A stretch of DNA of 64,000 bases. Source: JAJEEA01 sp965116765. Lineage in GTDB: Bacteria; Acidobacteriota; Vicinamibacteria; Vicinamibacterales; UBA8438. The stretch is from the NCBI GenBank assembly GCA_965116765.1, contig OZ220718.1, forward strand, positions 4,712,001-4,776,000. The letters run 5' to 3'. A program made the translations under genes and the position numbers. The notes under the pieces are model-generated. The model did no database searches. It was given only the letters and a program-made list of their open reading frames with translations, and was not told the origin of the DNA. Positions 19,091-28,506 of this stretch are shown in pieces (positions within the stretch are counted from its first letter, which is position 1; every line of letters begins with the position of its first letter).

Positions 19091-19411
19091 ATGTCGCTGA
19101 GCGTCCGTGAGTACCAGACTGCCGATGGAGAGAGCCCGTTCCGGCGATGGTTGGGGACGCTCGACCGTTCAGTCAGGGCCCGCATCCAGGCCCGCGTGCT
19201 TCGCTTCGAGGCGGGGAACCTGGGCGACCACAAGAGTGTGGGCGCCGGCGTCCTTGAGGCGCGCGTCATGACCGGCTCGGGCTACCGGATCTACTTCGGC
19301 CGAGACGGAGCATCGCTCGTGCTGCTCCTCGCTGGCGGGACTAAGGCGTCTCAGGCGAAGGACGTCCGCCAAGCTCGGGAATACTGGCGAGACTACCTGC
19401 AGAGGGCGTGA
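19091..19411 (+). CDS. RelE/HigB-like toxin (addiction module killer family)
   Basis: The 106-residue protein has the layout of the phage-derived Gp49/HigB-like killer group. It opens with LSVREYQTADGESPFRRWL, continues with VLEARVMTGSGYRIYFGRDG near residue 55, and ends VLLLAGGTKASQAKDVRQARE. Such toxins cleave mRNA on ribosomes. The length is typical. The next gene, 1 nt after the stop, encodes the matching antitoxin. This toxin-first order is the usual HigBA arrangement. A dyad and -10-like sequence lie within 35 nt upstream. Confidence 0.85.
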   Translation: MSLSVREYQTADGESPFRRWLGTLDRSVRARIQARVLRFEAGNLGDHKSVGAGVLEARVMTGSGYRIYFGRDGASLVLLLAGGTKASQAKDVRQAREYWRDYLQRA

Positions 19412-19412
19412 C

Positions 19413-19724
19413 ATGGCACGACGCAGCCGAGACTGGAACGAGGGACTGGCGCAGGACCTTCGCGACCCCGAGTTCGCGCGGGATTTTCTCCTCGCGGCCA
19501 TGGAAGAGGGCGTTTCGATCCAGACCGCCCTCGGGAAAGTGATTCGGGCGATGGGCGTCAAGGAGTTCGCCGAGCAGGCGCAGATGGCGGGTCCGAACGT
19601 GCTCCGGGCGATTCACCCGCGGCACAACCCGACCCAGGCCACCTTGAACCGCCTGCTGAAGCCGCTCCGCCTGCGGCTCAGTCTGGCGCGGCTCGACGGC
19701 CCTGGAAGCCGTCACGCCGCCTGA
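19413..19724 (+). CDS. HigA-like addiction module antitoxin
   Basis: The 103-residue protein has the conserved N-terminal RDPEFARDFLLAAMEEG and a Cro/C1-like helix-turn-helix around MGVKEFAEQAQMAGPNVLRA at 50-70. It neutralises the adjacent toxin and binds the operon promoter. The start ATG is 1 nt after the toxin stop, so the two are co-translated. The C-terminus LRLRLSLARLD matches the family. Confidence 0.85.
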   Translation: MARRSRDWNEGLAQDLRDPEFARDFLLAAMEEGVSIQTALGKVIRAMGVKEFAEQAQMAGPNVLRAIHPRHNPTQATLNRLLKPLRLRLSLARLDGPGSRHAA

Positions 19725-19934
19725 AGGTCCGAACCATGCTCGCGGGTCGGCGAGGCGCCCCGCCGGTCGCCGCGATCGAGGCTTCCGGCGGGCGTTCGAC
19801 TCCTGGGTCCGCACTGCACTGCAGGAACCGTGGCATCAAGCCACAGGCCGTTGCGACCTTCGTCGCCGTCCCGAACCCACGGTTCCGGTTCAGAGCCAAG
19901 CGCCCGCGACGGAATGCGTCGAGCACGAAGCGGC

Positions 19935-20456
19935 TCACCGGTGATGGCCCTCGTGTCGCGCAGCGAGAATCTCCTCCCTGGTCATGCCGGTACGGGGCCG
20001 TTGCCGCCGCCACGCGCGGAAGCGCTCCACGGCTCCTTCCCGCGAGGCGCGCCCGTGGTCAACCGCCGGAATCAGACGCGCGACCGTCTTCCCGTGGCGA
20101 GTGATGGCTATCAACTCGCCGTACTCGACCTCCCGCAGCAACTCCGCGAAACGCGCCGTGGCCTCGGTAGTCGTCACTTCTCGCATGTTCCGCTCCAGCC
20201 CAATCCGGTCATGTTCACGCGACGAAGTCGCCCTTGCGTCGGCGAGCCTGCCGGGACCGATCCGCAAGCTTCGGACCAGTGCATCGTCGTTCACAATCTC
20301 CGCCATTTCCCCGTCGTCGACGAACTGCGCCTCCCGGACCCGCTCCAGGGCCGCGGTGGCGATGAAGTCCGACAGCGGGCGCCGCTCCGCGGCCGCCGCC
20401 TCCCGCAGCTCATCGTACGCGTCCTGCTCCAATCGCGGGGTCACGGTCCGGGCCAT
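19935..20456 (-). CDS. Fused antitoxin: CopG-type RHH plus Phd/YefM domain
   Basis: The 173-residue protein has two unrelated antitoxin modules. Residues 1-50 form a ribbon-helix-helix region (RTVTPRLEQDAYDELREAA, PLSDFIATAALERV). A linker follows, DGEMAEIVNDDALVRSL, usual at the end of CopG-like antitoxins. From about residue 91, MREVTTTEATARFAELLREV and ELIAITRHGKTVARLIP form a complete Phd/YefM domain. The internal Met91 could be a separate start. No toxin gene flanks it, so this may be a relic made by deletion between two TA loci. Or it may be a genuine two-specificity regulator. Confidence 0.7.
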   Translation of the reverse strand: MARTVTPRLEQDAYDELREAAAAERRPLSDFIATAALERVREAQFVDDGEMAEIVNDDALVRSLRIGPGRLADARATSSREHDRIGLERNMREVTTTEATARFAELLREVEYGELIAITRHGKTVARLIPAVDHGRASREGAVERFRAWRRQRPRTGMTREEILAARHEGHHR

Positions 20457-20506
20457 GTTCCTTCTCCGTCAGCGAACTCCGCCGCGCCCGGACCATGCGG
20501 GTGACT

Positions 20507-20986
20507 TCACTGCGCTATGTAGAACTCCTGCTCGAAGCTCTCCTTCGTGCGGACCGCTATACCGTACTCGATGGCCTTCTTCACCTTGCCGGTCGGCTTG
20601 GCGGCGGCGTCCGCCACGAGCAGTGTCGTGACCTTCCTGGAGATCCCGCCGGCGACCGTTCCGCCAGCGTTTCCGATTCTCGCCGCCAGCACTTCGTCGC
20701 GGAACCCGGTGAACACGAACACCTGCCCGCTCAGGTCCGCGTCGTACGCGACCTCCGCCGGCACGGGACCGTCGTCGGGCGGCGCCAGGGGCGCAAGGCT
20801 GACGCTTCCGCCGAGGAGCCGGTGCACGAAAGCGGCGACCCGCGGCAGCACCCGGCTGTGGTCCCATCGGCGCAACGGCCAGTGGAAGGGGTACTTGCAG
20901 GTGGACCTTGCGCCGGCGGGCGATCGGGAGGCGATGGCGAATCTCGACCTGATGTCGAACGAGTGAGGCCGGTCATGACCATACAA
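20507..20986 (-). CDS. Stand-alone BRCT-domain protein
   Basis: The last 85 residues form a BRCT domain like that at the end of NAD+-dependent DNA ligase: DLSGQVFVFTGFRDEVLAAR, GGTVAGGISRKVTTLLVAD, and AIEYGIAVRTKESFEQEF. BRCT domains bind DNA ends, nicks or phosphopeptides. The N-terminal about 70 residues have no recognisable domain, and the true start is uncertain. It lies in the defence-type island next to antitoxins and a nuclease-helicase, so a DNA-repair or anti-phage link is possible but unproven. Confidence 0.65.
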   Translation of the reverse strand: MYGHDRPHSFDIRSRFAIASRSPAGARSTCKYPFHWPLRRWDHSRVLPRVAAFVHRLLGGSVSLAPLAPPDDGPVPAEVAYDADLSGQVFVFTGFRDEVLAARIGNAGGTVAGGISRKVTTLLVADAAAKPTGKVKKAIEYGIAVRTKESFEQEFYIAQ

Positions 20987-21472
20987 GAGTACCGCCGAAT
21001 CCTCGCCGAGCAGACTGCGCTCCAGAACTTGCTCGACCGGCTGCCCTCGTCGAGCGTGATCGAACGTCGGGGCCTCGAGTTCCGAAAGCGGAAGGTGGAC
21101 GAAATCCTCGCTTCACGGCCGGCTGTGCTGAAGGAGCCGGCTCACGTGCGGAAACTCAAGGGGCGCACACTTCGTTCGGGCGTGGGCGAGGTCCGCCGAG
21201 TCGAGAAGCGGCTGGGCAGCGATCATGTCCTGGATGAAGAGCAGCAGATGACGGGGCGCTTTCTGGGAATCTTGCCGGCCAAACGCTGGTTCGAGTTCCG
21301 GAACGAGGATACGGGCAGGGTGGTTTCCGGCAGGATCGACCCTGCGTTGATGGACGCCGGCGCGATAAACGAAGTCCTGAATCGTCCCACGAGAATCACC
21401 GTGGTTGCTAGACGAGTGGGCAGCGCCGGCAGCCGCTATGTGCTCCTGGCCTACGAGCTTGCCAGCGATTGA
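20975..21472 (+). CDS. Hypothetical protein, 165 residues
   Basis: ATG 20975 (MTIQEYRRILAEQTALQ) opens a 165-residue protein. The N-terminal half is helical and charged (RRGLEFRKRKVDEILASRP). The C-terminal half is beta-rich, with RFLGILPAKRWFEFRNEDTG, SGRIDPALMDAGAIN and a final VVARRVGSAGSRYVLLAYEL. I do not recognise the family. The balanced composition and absence of Arg/Pro shadow bias support a real gene. It diverges from the BRCT gene, overlapping by about 12 bp at the starts if that longest start is used. Confidence 0.6.
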   Translation: MTIQEYRRILAEQTALQNLLDRLPSSSVIERRGLEFRKRKVDEILASRPAVLKEPAHVRKLKGRTLRSGVGEVRRVEKRLGSDHVLDEEQQMTGRFLGILPAKRWFEFRNEDTGRVVSGRIDPALMDAGAINEVLNRPTRITVVARRVGSAGSRYVLLAYELASD

Positions 21473-21523
21473 AGCGCGGCGCCTTCGGTTCGGGGGTCGT
21501 GGCGAGAGGCTCGCCTCAGCCTG

Positions 21524-24500
21524 CTATTCAGGCCGGAGCCCACCGACGAGGCGGCCGGCGGGCGCCGGCGGCTTCGGCTGCGAGGCGTCCGACGCCAGCT
21601 CCAGGAAGCGGCAGAAGGGATTGGCCAGGCGCATCTGCTCCGGGGTGCGGCAGGGCGGCGTCAGGAGGGCGGGACTGGCGACGATGGCGGCCACGCAGCG
21701 GGCGCGGGAGGTGGCGACGTTGAGGCGGTGGAGGCTGTAGAGGAACTCCATGCCCCGCGGCGCTTCGTCGGCGGTCGAGGTGGCCATGGAGAACAGCACG
21801 ATGGGCGCCTCCTGCCCCTGGAACTTGTCGACGGTGCCGACCCGGGCGCCCTCGGGCAGCCTCGCCCGCAGGGTCGCGACGTGCGCGTTGTAGGGCGCCA
21901 CGACGAGGACGTCCCCGAGCGTCAGCCGCTTGCGGACGCCCTGCCGGTCGACCCAGGCCGCGCCGGCGTCGAGCAGCTCGCGGATCAGCGCGTCGACGCG
22001 ATCCGCCTCCTGTTCCGAGGCGTGCGTGTTGCCGGCGTGCTCCACCGGCACGAAGCGCAGGCCGTGCCCGGCCAGCGGGCCCGGCCCGACCACCGTCTGG
22101 CGGTCGAGGCCCTCCCGCGCGAGGAGCCGCCCCGCGTAGAACTGCTCCGACGTGAAGGCGCAGACGTCGGGGTGCATGCGCCACGTGTGGTCGAGGAAGA
22201 CGCCGCGGGCGGGGTCGACGGTCGCCGATTCGCCGAGGAGGTGGCCGAGGGCCGAGACGGCGACGCCGGGCGGGTGGACCCCCTGGACGGGCTGGTCGAG
22301 CTGGCGGGGGTCGCCGAGCAGGACGAGGTTCGGGGCGGCCTGGCAGACCGCGAGGGTGTTGGCGAGGCTCGTCTGTCCCGCCTCGTCGATGACGAGCACG
22401 TCCACCGCGCCGGCCATCTCTTCGCGCGCCCACAGCCACGCGGTGCCGGCGGCGAGGTTGGCCTCGCCGGCGGCGAGGGCCTCGGCCACCTCCTGGTTGG
22501 AGCCCGTCTGGACGATGCGCTCGTCGGGGCAGCCGTCGGCGTCGTTGGCCTTCTGGATGCCGCGGACCTCGACCGGCGCGCCTCGCGGCGGCGTCTCCGC
22601 ATCGCGTCCGGTCCGTTCGCTCTCGTCGGCCGCTCGTCTCCCCGGCTCGCGCCCGGCCTGTTCACGCGTGTCGGACCGTTCGTCGGCCGCGTCGCAAACC
22701 GCGCCGAGCAGGTTGGAGATCACCTTGTGGCTGTTGGCGGTGACCCCGACCCGCTTCCCGCTGGCGAGCAGGTCGAGGATCATCCGCGCTCCGGTGTAGG
22801 TCTTGCCGCTGCCGGGCGGTCCCTGGACGGGGAGCACCGAGCCGTCGAGCCGCGGAGCGAGCCGACGGACGGCGTCGAGCGGCGTCTCGCCGCCAGCGAC
22901 GAGGCTCGACCCTTTCGGCCGATGTCCGGAAACCACGTGACCGGCCGGTGGCGTGAGGCGCGGCGGCATCCGCCGCAGCAGATCGAAGGCCGCCCTTCGC
23001 TGGCCGTCCGGTGCGAAGCCGGTCGACACGACGCCCTTCGCAAGACGCGCGAGGCTCTCGCGCAGCACCCTGTCGTTGACGATGTCGAGGGGCACCAGCG
23101 CCGTCGGGTGCGGAACCGGCGAGCTGCGTCCCCGCTTCAGGTCGATGGTGCGGGCCGTCTCGTCGATGTCGACCACCGTCCCGCAGGACCCCCGCTTCAG
23201 ATCGTCGGACTCCGCGGTGTCGGGGTTCTTCGGCGAGTCGCCGATCCCGATATCGTGCGTCTGCTCGGGGAAGCGGTAGCGATGGACGACGGACCTCTTC
23301 ATCTCCTCCACGATCCCCCCAGGTGACGGCCCCGAGCGTGGCCCGGCTCTCGACGTGCTCCTCTTCGGTGAAGCCGCAGCGGTGGAAGAACTCCCACCAC
23401 GTCGACTTGTCCTCGCGCCGGTGGAACTCCAGCAGGTGCGCCAGCAGCCGCCGCGCCCGCTGCCGGTCGTCCAGGAGTCTGCGCCGTGGAACGGTGCAGA
23501 CTCCTGGCAGGGTTGGTTGGGCGGTGAGCGGAGCCGCAGGCGACGCTCTCCGGGCTAGATCGGCGTCGTCGGCCGGCAGCCCCGCCGTGAGCGCCTCGAA
23601 CAGCGCCGCGACCTCCACCGCCGGTTCCTGCTCGCGGTCCCGTTCGTCGTCCCTGGGCGCCGGCCTCGGCGCCGGCTGTCCGGTCGATGCCTCCAGCTCG
23701 CGCCGGCGCTCTTCCAGCCACTCGGCGAGGCGAAGCGTCGAGAGGCAGTCGTCCCGGTTGTAGCCCTCGATCTCCGTGCGAAGCTCGTCCGGCGCCCCGG
23801 CGGCGTCGCCCGACTCGAGCCGCACCTCGAGACGGATGAGCGCCCGCGTCGCCGCGAGCAGGTCCACGCTGCGGGCGAAGCCGTAGAACGGCTCGAGCCG
23901 CTTGATGGAGTAGCTCTCGACCGAGGCCCGCACCCCCTGCCGGACCACGCGGTGGAGGTCGACGAAGATTCGGCCGCGCAGCAGCCGGTCGACCTCGTCC
24001 TCGCGGGTCGCGTAGCGGCTCATCAGGCGCTTGACGGCCGTCGTCTCGTAGGCGCCGTAGTGGTAGACGTGGAAGCCGGGATGTTGCTTCCACCGAGCCA
24101 TGACGCGGTCGATGAAGCGCTCGAACGCGGCCTTCTCGCCCGCCGCGTCGAGGGCCCAGTCGGCGTCGTACCCGCCGTTCCTGTCCGCGGCGCCGAACAG
24201 GTACTCCAGGCCGCCGTCCGCCGCGAACGCGTCGCCTTCGATGTCGAAGAAGACGTCGCCCGCCGACGGCTCGGGCAGCGCCGCGAGCCCCTTGTCCGGC
24301 TCGACCGGCGTGACGAGCTCGTGGATGCGGCGGCCCTCCCGCCGCGCCCGGTCCTGCACCCGCGCCTGGTCGCGGATGCGGGCCAGCGCGCCGGCGCCGA
24401 CGCCGTCGAGGCGGGGAACGACCGGGAGGTCGAGCGCCCCCAGCGCCGCCATCGTCGTCACTCCCCGCTCGACGAGGCGGCCCCGCTGGCCGCGGGTGAT

Positions 24501-25244
24501 GCCGGCCACCCGCGACAGGTGGTCGTCGGCGCGGCGCCGCTCCGCGCAGCTGTGCTTCCACTCGCAGAGGCCGCAGTGCTCGACCGGTTCCGGATAGGTC
24601 TCGGGCGGCGCCTGGGCGTGCACCTCGAACCCCCGGCGGACGGCGCGGTAGCAGGCCGAGTACTCCACCACCCGGAAGCTCGCGTAGTCGCGCCCGTCGC
24701 CGCCGCCGAGGGCCAGGTGCATCCGTTCCGGCGCGGTCCCCTGCGCCAGGGCCAGCAGGTCCGAGTACAGCAGGAGCTGCAGCACCGCCGCGCCCTTCGC
24801 GCTGCGGGCCAGCTTGGCGTCGAGCACCTCGTACGACCACGCGCCCAGCGCGCTCGGCTCGGCGACCCGGAGCAGGAAGTCGGGATAGCCGCTCCACCGG
24901 CCGTCCGCATCCTCCAGGCGCCCCTGGTAGACGACGTCGGCCCCGCGCCGCATCGCGTCCCGCGTGCGGGCGGCGGCCGCGGCCCGATTCCGGTGCGGGA
25001 ACGGCGTGTCCGCCGCCGTGACGACCTCCACCGCGCGCCCTTCCGCCGCGAACCGCTCCAGTAGACGCGCCTCGTGCTCGATGCCGCGCTGCTTCAGCAC
25101 GTCGCCCCGAGGATCGTCGTACGGCGGGGGCGCCTCGATCTCTCCCAACGCGACGGCCCGCCGCAGGGTCGTCAGATGGTCGCAGGCGAGGTGGCGGCTG
25201 AGGTCGGTGGCCGAGAACGCGAGGCGGCCGTCGGCGAGGTGCAT
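21524..25244 (-). CDS. TM0106-type RecB nuclease fused to SF1 helicase, frameshifted, with inserted repeat
   Basis: A protein of about 1240 residues. The N-terminal Cas4/RecB-like nuclease has Cys at SRHLACDHL and the C-terminal iron-sulfur cluster cysteines at CGLCEWKHSC, with the catalytic EVLDAKLARS segment between. Next comes an RNase H-like region (DVFFDIEGD ... EGYNRDDCLSTLR). The C-terminal superfamily 1 helicase has Walker A GPPGSGKTYTG, Walker B VLVIDEAGQTS and VGTVDKFQGQEAP. Such proteins resemble Dna2 and are implicated in repair or defence. ATG 25244 (MHLADGRLAF) is preferred. A frame break at about 23318 fits one extra G in a run of six. Bases 23471-23558 are a copy of the 88-bp CTAG element, read in frame. 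Confidence 0.8.
23471..23558 (+). repeat. 88-bp CTAG-type palindromic element inside the nuclease-helicase gene
   Basis: This is the same 88-bp double-hairpin element found intergenically at 42225, 51693 and 60728. First-hairpin arms are 23471-23482 and 23495-23506. Read on the minus strand it supplies about 29 residues (ASPAAPLTAQPTLPGVCTVP region) without breaking the frame, placed just ahead of the conserved LLAHLLEFHRRE segment. Confidence 0.85.
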
Positions 25245-25676
25245 GGCGCGGGACGATAGCACGGGGCCGTGTCGGAACCTGTCAGGACGGCGCCACGAGC
25301 CGTGTCATCAGACCAGCGGACCGTGGCTGAGGCCGGTCCGCCGCGACGCCGGCGTCCTGGAAGAGGTTGGCGCGAGGCGGCCGACCCGCGGTGCGCCGCC
25401 GATCCGAGGCGCTCTACGCTACCATCCATCGGGCATCTGCACTACCATCCATCGGCTGTTTTCGTGCCTCCTCCGCCCCCTCCCTCGCGCCCTGCCGGCT
25501 TCATGGAGTTTCTGGAAGCGGCGCTCAAGCCGTTCGATCCGCTCGACATCGACGAGGAGCGCATCCGACCGGTTCTCTCCTCGGTGGCGGCTCGCCGTGT
25601 GGGACCCCTGAAGAGTCATCGCGGCAAGGCGCGGCGACGTTCCACCTGACGGCGTATCCGGACCTCCATGCTGACC
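25245..25676. other. Intergenic region with short direct repeat
   Basis: A 432-bp gap. It holds a 14-bp direct repeat CTACCATCCATCGG at 25419 and 25442. A 48-codon frame from ATG 25503 (MEFLEAALKPFDPLDIDEER) is weakly protein-like but has no recognisable family or ribosome site. No other gene is supported. Confidence 0.4.
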
Positions 25677-26285
25677 CTACCGTCCCGGCAGGCTGCTGTA
25701 GGGGTATTGCTCGGCGAGAGACTCCTGAAACCTCCGAAAAGCGGGCAGATGTCGCAGCGGAGCGTAGTCGGAGATGTACTCGGCGACGCTCACCCGCCGA
25801 TCCACGATCGAGCGCTTGAAGTTCCGGCCGCGGCGGCCGGTGGGCGAGCCCGCGGCTCGGAAGAGCAGCTCCTCCAGGCGCTCCTTGGGATTGCGGATGC
25901 CTTCGATGTCGCCGATGGCGGGCACCGGAACGTGCGAGGAGGGTGAGCCGGCCGCCTTGGCGACCGCGGTGCCGTCGAAGAGAATCCAGGCTTCCGACAT
26001 CTGGACGGGCACGACGGGAACGACGTTGGGCCGGGTCACCGCCTCGAACTCCCTCAAGCGCCGCTGCAGCGAGAGGTTCTCCGAGTCCCGGTGCACGAAG
26101 ACCACCATAGCGCGCGACTCATAGGCGCCGATGAAGTCGACCACACTTCCGTGTCGTTTGCGAAACTCCGGCTCCAGGATCTCCACATCGGGGTCGAGCC
26201 GGTGGATCGCCCACTGGATAATGGGCACGAGTACGCGGTCCGTTCCTCCGTCGGCCACGACCGACCAGGTCAACTGGCGACTCAC
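25677..26285 (-). CDS. DUF4276-like protein, partner of AAA ATPase
   Basis: The 202-residue protein begins VSRQLTWSVVADGGTDRVL, continues with VVFVHRDSENLSLQRRLREF near 80 and PVVPVQMSEAWILFDGTAV near 108, and ends with EELLFRAAGSPTGRRGR and a short C-terminal helix. The order of an early acidic residue (DGGTD), a D-containing HRDSE turn and a conserved SEAW resembles DUF4276 and other Toprim-like nuclease subunits paired with ABC/OLD-type ATPases. GTG 26285 overlaps the ATPase stop (GTGA), so the pair is one operon. A role in phage defence is inferred from this pairing. Confidence 0.65.
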   Translation of the reverse strand: MSRQLTWSVVADGGTDRVLVPIIQWAIHRLDPDVEILEPEFRKRHGSVVDFIGAYESRAMVVFVHRDSENLSLQRRLREFEAVTRPNVVPVVPVQMSEAWILFDGTAVAKAAGSPSSHVPVPAIGDIEGIRNPKERLEELLFRAAGSPTGRRGRNFKRSIVDRRVSVAEYISDYAPLRHLPAFRRFQESLAEQYPYSSLPGR

Positions 26286-27683
26286 TTGACCGATCCGAAC
26301 TCGAGCTTCAACTGACCGAGCTCGTCGTTGACCGGGGAGCCGCCGATGAAGTCGGCTACCGCTTGGCGATCGATGGGCTGCGCGGTCGATTCGGGACCGT
26401 TCGCCGCCGTGGCCCGCCAAGTCCCGATGATCGGCCGAAAACTGCTGACGGGACCGTCCCGGCTGGTGAGCGCCCGCTCGACGAACACGAGATCGTCGAA
26501 CGGGAGCTGGCGGGCCACTTCCGGAGAATGGGTGTTCAGCACGACCTGACGCAACGGATTGTCGGCACGGACCGAGTCGTGGATGTCGACGGCGTAGTCC
26601 CGCAGAAGCTCGGCCAGATTCGGCACGCGCGACGGGTGAATCCCGTTCTCGGGTTCCTCGATGCAGAGCACGGCGCGATCCTCGACGTCCACCAGCATCA
26701 GGACCAGGGCGATGTACCGATCCTCGACGTCCACCGCATGCGTACCGCAACGTGCCGTCCGAGAGGGAGCGACCGTAGAGCCAGTTGTCGACCCCCGTTA
26801 CGCGAGCCCGCAGGGCGAGCTGATCCCGCACGTCGTCGGAGTAGACGCTCAGCTCTGCGATATCCGAGTTGAGCTGCCGGAGTCTGAACAGGGCTTCCGC
26901 TTCCGCGTTGCGGTTCCTCGTGGCGAGGCCCTGGAGCGTGGCGGCGAGGTGGCCGCCGGAAGCCGAAACGTGGGCCGGCGCAGAGCGGTTGTCGGGCGTG
27001 CGCATCGCGCTCGGCTCGAGATGGAGTATCCGCCAGGACGACATCTCCCGCTTCGCGGCCAGGACCGTCGGGTAGTCGGACGTGTTCGTGCCCCCGACCA
27101 CCGTCAGCGGAGACTTGCCCACCGGTGAGGGTCGACCCCGGCTCCCGCCGTCGCCGTGGAGTTGAATGCGGTCCTCCTTCGTCGAAATCAGCGGTCCGCC
27201 TCGTCGTACGCCCAGCGCTACCGATTTTCTGAATTCCGGCGCAGAGTCGAAACCGACGAACTTCTCGTAGGCTTGCAGCTTCGCGTGGGTCAGGCTCTCG
27301 TGCTCCACGAGAAGGCGGTCCGACGTCGACTCGTACCGCAGCCGGATCCGGTAGGTGAGAAGCGTCGTGCTCGGTTCGGCCGGCTGGCCGAAGTCGTCCT
27401 GGACCTGTGGCGGCACCACCATGTCCGCCGACAGCTCGATTCGGCGATCGGGGTGTCGACCGAACACCAGGTCGAGAGGCGAGTAGCCGCCGTCGCTGGT
27501 GCGCCTCACCTCCGTGGCCGCGTCGGAGATGTCGCGTTCGGTCAACGCGCTCAGGAAGTGGATCGCGTCGAACAGGTTGCTCTTGCCGACGCCGTTGTGG
27601 CCGATGAAGCAGGTGCACGGCCCGAAGCGAACGCGCGCTTCGCGGATGCTCTTGAAGTTCTTGATCGACAGGGCAACGAGCAT
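26282..27683 (-). pseudogene. OLD/ABC-type AAA ATPase, disrupted by a 28-bp insertion
   Basis: The intact form would be about 460 residues. The N-terminus MLVALSIKNFKSIREARVRF leads into Walker A GHNGVGKSN. The signature region is SLSDGTLRY, Walker B is VLCIEEPENGIHPSR, and an NTHSPEVARQL switch histidine motif follows. These are typical of AAA_21/OLD-like ATPases that drive Toprim-type nucleases. Between the signature and Walker B, 28 bases (26714-26741) are inserted. The insertion contains 17 bases copied from 42 bp away and is bounded by GTACCG on both sides. Removing it restores TLRYIALVLMLVDVEDRAV in frame. This therefore looks like a genuine inactivating mutation rather than a homopolymer error. 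Confidence 0.75.
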
Positions 27684-27780
27684 CGGGGGTCAGATCCTCG
27701 GAGTGGCTGGTCGATTATCGTCAGTTCGACCCGGGGCATCAACCGGCGGGGCCGCTGGGGAGGGCGGTGCGCCCCGTCGG

Positions 27781-28167
27781 CTACCAGGAGATCCGCACCG
27801 GGTACTGCGCGATCAGGCGGTCGGGCGTGAGCAGGGTCATGCCGTGCTCAATCGCCTGGCAGACCAGTAGCCGGTCGAAAGGGTCCTGGTGCAACGAGGG
27901 CAGTCGGGGCAACTGCAACACGCTTGCCTCGTCTATGGGCAGGCTCAGAAAGCCGTGGCGCTTCCGCTGTTCCGGCAGAAACCGCTCGGGCGGCTGTGGA
28001 AGGGGCAGCTTGCCCAAGTGGTGCTTGACGGAGATCTCCCAGATCGAAACCGTGCTCACGTAGACCTCGTGCGCCGGATCGGACACCCCGGACAGAACCC
28101 CCTTCGAGAGGCGGGGAGAGTCTTCGGTCCACCAGAGGAACGTGCAGGTGTCGAGAAGCAGCTTCAT
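27781..28167 (-). CDS. VapC-like PIN-domain toxin
   Basis: The 128-residue PIN ribonuclease has the first acidic residue in LLLDTCTFLWW (Asp6), Glu in VSTVSIWEISVK (near 44) and the C-terminal acidic pair in QDPFDRLLVCQA (near 95). It closes with PDRLIAQYPVRISW. VapC toxins cut tRNA or rRNA when not bound by antitoxin. ATG 28167 overlaps the antitoxin stop (ATGA), the classic antitoxin-first arrangement. Length and motif order are complete. Confidence 0.88.
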   Translation of the reverse strand: MKLLLDTCTFLWWTEDSPRLSKGVLSGVSDPAHEVYVSTVSIWEISVKHHLGKLPLPQPPERFLPEQRKRHGFLSLPIDEASVLQLPRLPSLHQDPFDRLLVCQAIEHGMTLLTPDRLIAQYPVRISW

Positions 28168-28421
28168 TCCTCGGGCAGGACCGCGCCCCCCTCGAACGCC
28201 TCGATGATGTCGTCGGGCAGGGGCTCGAAGAACGAGTCCGGGACCGTGAACTGTCCGCGGGCCAACCCGATCGGCCGCGGCTTGGTGCGTGCGCGGGGCA
28301 GGGCTCGGATTTCGGCAACCGGCTCGTTGCGGCGGCAGAGCAGAATCGACTCACCTTCTTGCAGCTGGGCGACGTAGCGCGACAGGTGGGTCTTCGCCTC
28401 GTGCATATTGAGTCGGATCAT
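28164..28421 (-). CDS. Phd/YefM-type antitoxin of the VapC toxin
   Basis: The 85-residue protein has the Phd/YefM fold: MIRLNMHEAKTHLSRYVAQL at the start and ESILLCRRNEPVAEIRAL in the central strand pair. The C-terminal tail DSFFEPLPDDIIEAFEGG wraps and blocks the toxin. It lies directly ahead of the PIN toxin with a 4-nt overlap. It is expected to bind the AT-rich upstream sequence near 28425-28440 as autorepressor. Confidence 0.85.
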   Translation of the reverse strand: MIRLNMHEAKTHLSRYVAQLQEGESILLCRRNEPVAEIRALPRARTKPRPIGLARGQFTVPDSFFEPLPDDIIEAFEGGAVLPEE

Positions 28422-28506
28422 AGGTCGAATTCTAGTTGACTCGTGAACTCGGCGTCAACTCGGCCTCGATGCTCGACGAGACACCGGCCGGCAGATTCGC
28501 TGAACG

